DNA from: Pseudozyma flocculosa PF-1
Lineage: Eukaryota > Basidiomycota > Ustilaginomycetes > Ustilaginales > Ustilaginaceae
Length of the DNA stretch: 64,000 bases
Assembly (NCBI RefSeq): GCF_000417875.1
Contig: NW_006920891.1
Location: 392,308-456,307 of the forward strand
Direction of reading: 5' to 3'
The notes below the pieces were generated by a model, which did no database searches, was not told the DNA's origin, and worked only from the letters and a program-made list of their open reading frames with translations. Positions 62,413 to 64,000 of the stretch are shown here, one piece after another. The position numbers and the translations under genes are program-made. How positions within the stretch are numbered: the stretch's first letter is position 1; each line of letters starts with the position of its first letter.

Positions 62413-64000
62413 TCAGCTGCGCTCGATGCGCTCGGACATTCCCGAGGATCCCGAAACGATCTCTCCCTCGGCACTTGGGATGGCGGCGTGGGGATCGAGG
62501 GCTGCCCGGCCGCTCTTGGCAGCATCGTCGTTCGTGGCTGGAGCCACGCCGTTGCCGAAAGCCGCGACGTGCCCGGTTTCGTCCGGCATGGCGGTCGCCG
62601 CAGCGGCGTCCAGCGAAGTGATGAGCTTGTCCGGCGAGCCCGGCGATGCCAAGGCGTGACCCTTGGTCGAGTTGGGACTGCGCTGCGGCGTCGAGGCGGC
62701 CGTGCGCGGTGCGGGCGAGTCTCCCTTCTTGGCGTCCTTGGCGCGTTGCGCGGCCAGCTTCACCAGACTGCCCTTGTAGGGAATCTGGCCCGCGGCCATC
62801 TCTGGCGGCTTGCGCGCTCGACCAGACACCCGTCGCTGCAGCGACTGCCCGTTGGACGAGGGCGAAGAGGGCGCCGACGAGATGGCGGATCTCGAGGCGG
62901 GAGAGGCGGCGACGTCCTTGGCCGGGTGCGCCAGGGTCGGCACCGTCGAGGGCGCATCGCCAGCATCGAGTAGAGGCGCAGCAGGTGGTGGTGGCGTCCA
63001 TGGGTCGTCCAAGTGAGCCGGTGGCACGGCCGCGCCACTTTCAGCCTGCGCGACGGGCCAAATCGCCGCGTCGACGATGGCGGCGCCAGCCCCTTCCTCA
63101 GCCGCTTGGGCCGCAGCGGGCCGAGCCGAGCTCAGGTTGCTGGCCAACGCGGCCGCGGCCGTGTCTATCCCGTTGCCGTCGTGGCCATTGCGGGCGTGGC
63201 CGACGGGCTCCGCGATGATGTCGTTCGGGCGATGCACGTCGGCCAGCTTGACATGGAGCGTATCAAGGGCCGGCTCTTGCTTGATCGCGCTCGACACACT
63301 GGCGCCGTTGGACGGTGGCTGGGGCGCGGGCGGCGACTGGGATGGCGCAGGAAGCGAGCTTGTCTCCAGCTCTGGCGGCGCCGACTGCGTCGGAGTCGCG
63401 ATCCCGTTGGCGGGGTCAACGGGTGCTGCGGATGGCAGCGGCTTCGACTGCGTCTGGTCGGGGCCTGCAGAAGACTGGAACTGCAGCACTCGTGCGGCAT
63501 CCATCGGCGGCCTCGGCAGCGCCTGCGCGGGACTTCCATTGGGGCCGAGGAGAGGCCGCCCGAGCGGGCTGACGCTGCCCAGAGGACGACTGACCGAAGT
63601 CTTTCCGCTGCCCCACCGCAAGTTCCTGCGGATCGGCTGTCCAGGCGCCCCCGCCCGGAGGCCGGGAGGAGGCGGCCCTGCCAACGGCGAGTTGGATCTC
63701 GCAGCTGCCGTCGCCAGCAGGTCAGGCCGCACGTGCGGTGGCGGCGGCCGCATTAGCGTTGCCGGAGGCAGGAGCGGAGTCTTTGCCGGCGGCGGAAAGC
63801 CGTTGCCACAGCCAGTCGTTGGATCCGCCCCGAGCGGTCCACCTGGCCCTCGGATCGCAGCGTCCTTGAGCGGGCGTCGGACGGTTTCGTCCTTGGCGGA
63901 ATCGTCGCCGCTGTCGACGTCCATGTCCTCTGCCTTGACCGCCCTGACGGTCGACGTCGCGGCTGGCGAGGGGCCATCTGCCGGGCTGTCGCCGGTCCTG
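62413..64000 (-). CDS. Long disordered protein of unknown function, 5' partial
   Basis: The minus-strand frame is open from the right edge to a stop at 62413, at least 528 residues, so the start lies outside the window. The visible part is almost all low-complexity: Pro/Ala/Ser-rich, with acidic patches (KAEDMDVDSGDD) and RRNLRWGSGKTSVSRP. One basic, more ordered-looking segment occurs near the end: SGRARKPPEMAAGQIPYKGS then LVKLAAQRAKDAKKGD, perhaps a nucleic-acid or chromatin contact. I do not recognise a family. A nuclear regulatory protein would fit, but that is a guess. Confidence 0.6.
   Translation of the reverse strand, partial: RTGDSPADGPSPAATSTVRAVKAEDMDVDSGDDSAKDETVRRPLKDAAIRGPGGPLGADPTTGCGNGFPPPAKTPLLPPATLMRPPPPHVRPDLLATAAARSNSPLAGPPPPGLRAGAPGQPIRRNLRWGSGKTSVSRPLGSVSPLGRPLLGPNGSPAQALPRPPMDAARVLQFQSSAGPDQTQSKPLPSAAPVDPANGIATPTQSAPPELETSSLPAPSQSPPAPQPPSNGASVSSAIKQEPALDTLHVKLADVHRPNDIIAEPVGHARNGHDGNGIDTAAAALASNLSSARPAAAQAAEEGAGAAIVDAAIWPVAQAESGAAVPPAHLDDPWTPPPPAAPLLDAGDAPSTVPTLAHPAKDVAASPASRSAISSAPSSPSSNGQSLQRRVSGRARKPPEMAAGQIPYKGSLVKLAAQRAKDAKKGDSPAPRTAASTPQRSPNSTKGHALASPGSPDKLITSLDAAAATAMPDETGHVAAFGNGVAPATNDDAAKSGRAALDPHAAIPSAEGEIVSGSSGMSERIERS

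Noticed and set aside
1..64000. tRNA and rRNA genes
   Set aside because: I looked for T-loop-like words in the intergenic regions and found no arrangement that folds into a tRNA; no rRNA-like sequence was seen. A tRNAscan run would settle it.

Overview
The window reads as nuclear DNA of a GC-rich basidiomycete fungus. Genes carry short GT-AG introns (mostly 80-170 nt) with CTGAC-like branch sites, coding regions strongly prefer G or C at third codon positions, and the proteins are alanine/serine-rich. A smut-like relative (Ustilaginomycotina) is my best guess, not a demonstrated one. Exon boundaries below were placed by hand from splice signals, frame continuity and family conservation; for the multi-exon housekeeping genes the summed exon lengths are exact multiples of three.

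Layout. 1-33.8 kb holds mainly conserved genes: a 5'-truncated calcineurin-like phosphoesterase (+), a phosducin-like chaperone cofactor (-), a large START-domain protein (+), the thiamine pyrimidine synthase THI5/NMT1 (-), a Pumilio RNA-binding protein (-), a small secreted protein with two copies of a Cys/Trp motif (-), ALG8 (-) divergent from SGT1 (+), COG4 (-) and a RanGEF of the RCC1 family (-). 34.1-36.5 kb is a compositionally different island with an unrecognised, frame-broken protein. 36.9-47.7 kb returns to conserved genes: a two-pore potassium channel (-), a DHX57-like DExH helicase (-), and a mitochondrial 2-methylisocitrate lyase (+).

48-53.3 kb is the most accessory-looking part: two divergently transcribed, paralogous, predicted secreted proteins of unknown family (348-355 residue class), each with a TATA box, followed directly by a second low-GC island containing a tyrosine-recombinase-like ORF that keeps the first Arg, the His and the Tyr but has lost the second Arg. 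53.3-57.1 kb is mostly non-coding. 57.1-61 kb carries a secreted M43 metalloprotease (+) and a secreted GH1 glycosidase (-), and the window ends inside a long disordered protein (-).

Together the conserved genes cover secretion and glycosylation (ALG8, COG4), protein folding (phosducin-like, SGT1), nuclear transport (RCC1), RNA control (Pumilio, DHX57-like), propionate and thiamine metabolism, and ion transport. The secreted proteins (22.4-23.0, 48-49.1, 50.2-51.3, 57.2-58.2, 59-61 kb) suggest an organism that acts on its surroundings or on a host; the effector reading is inference.
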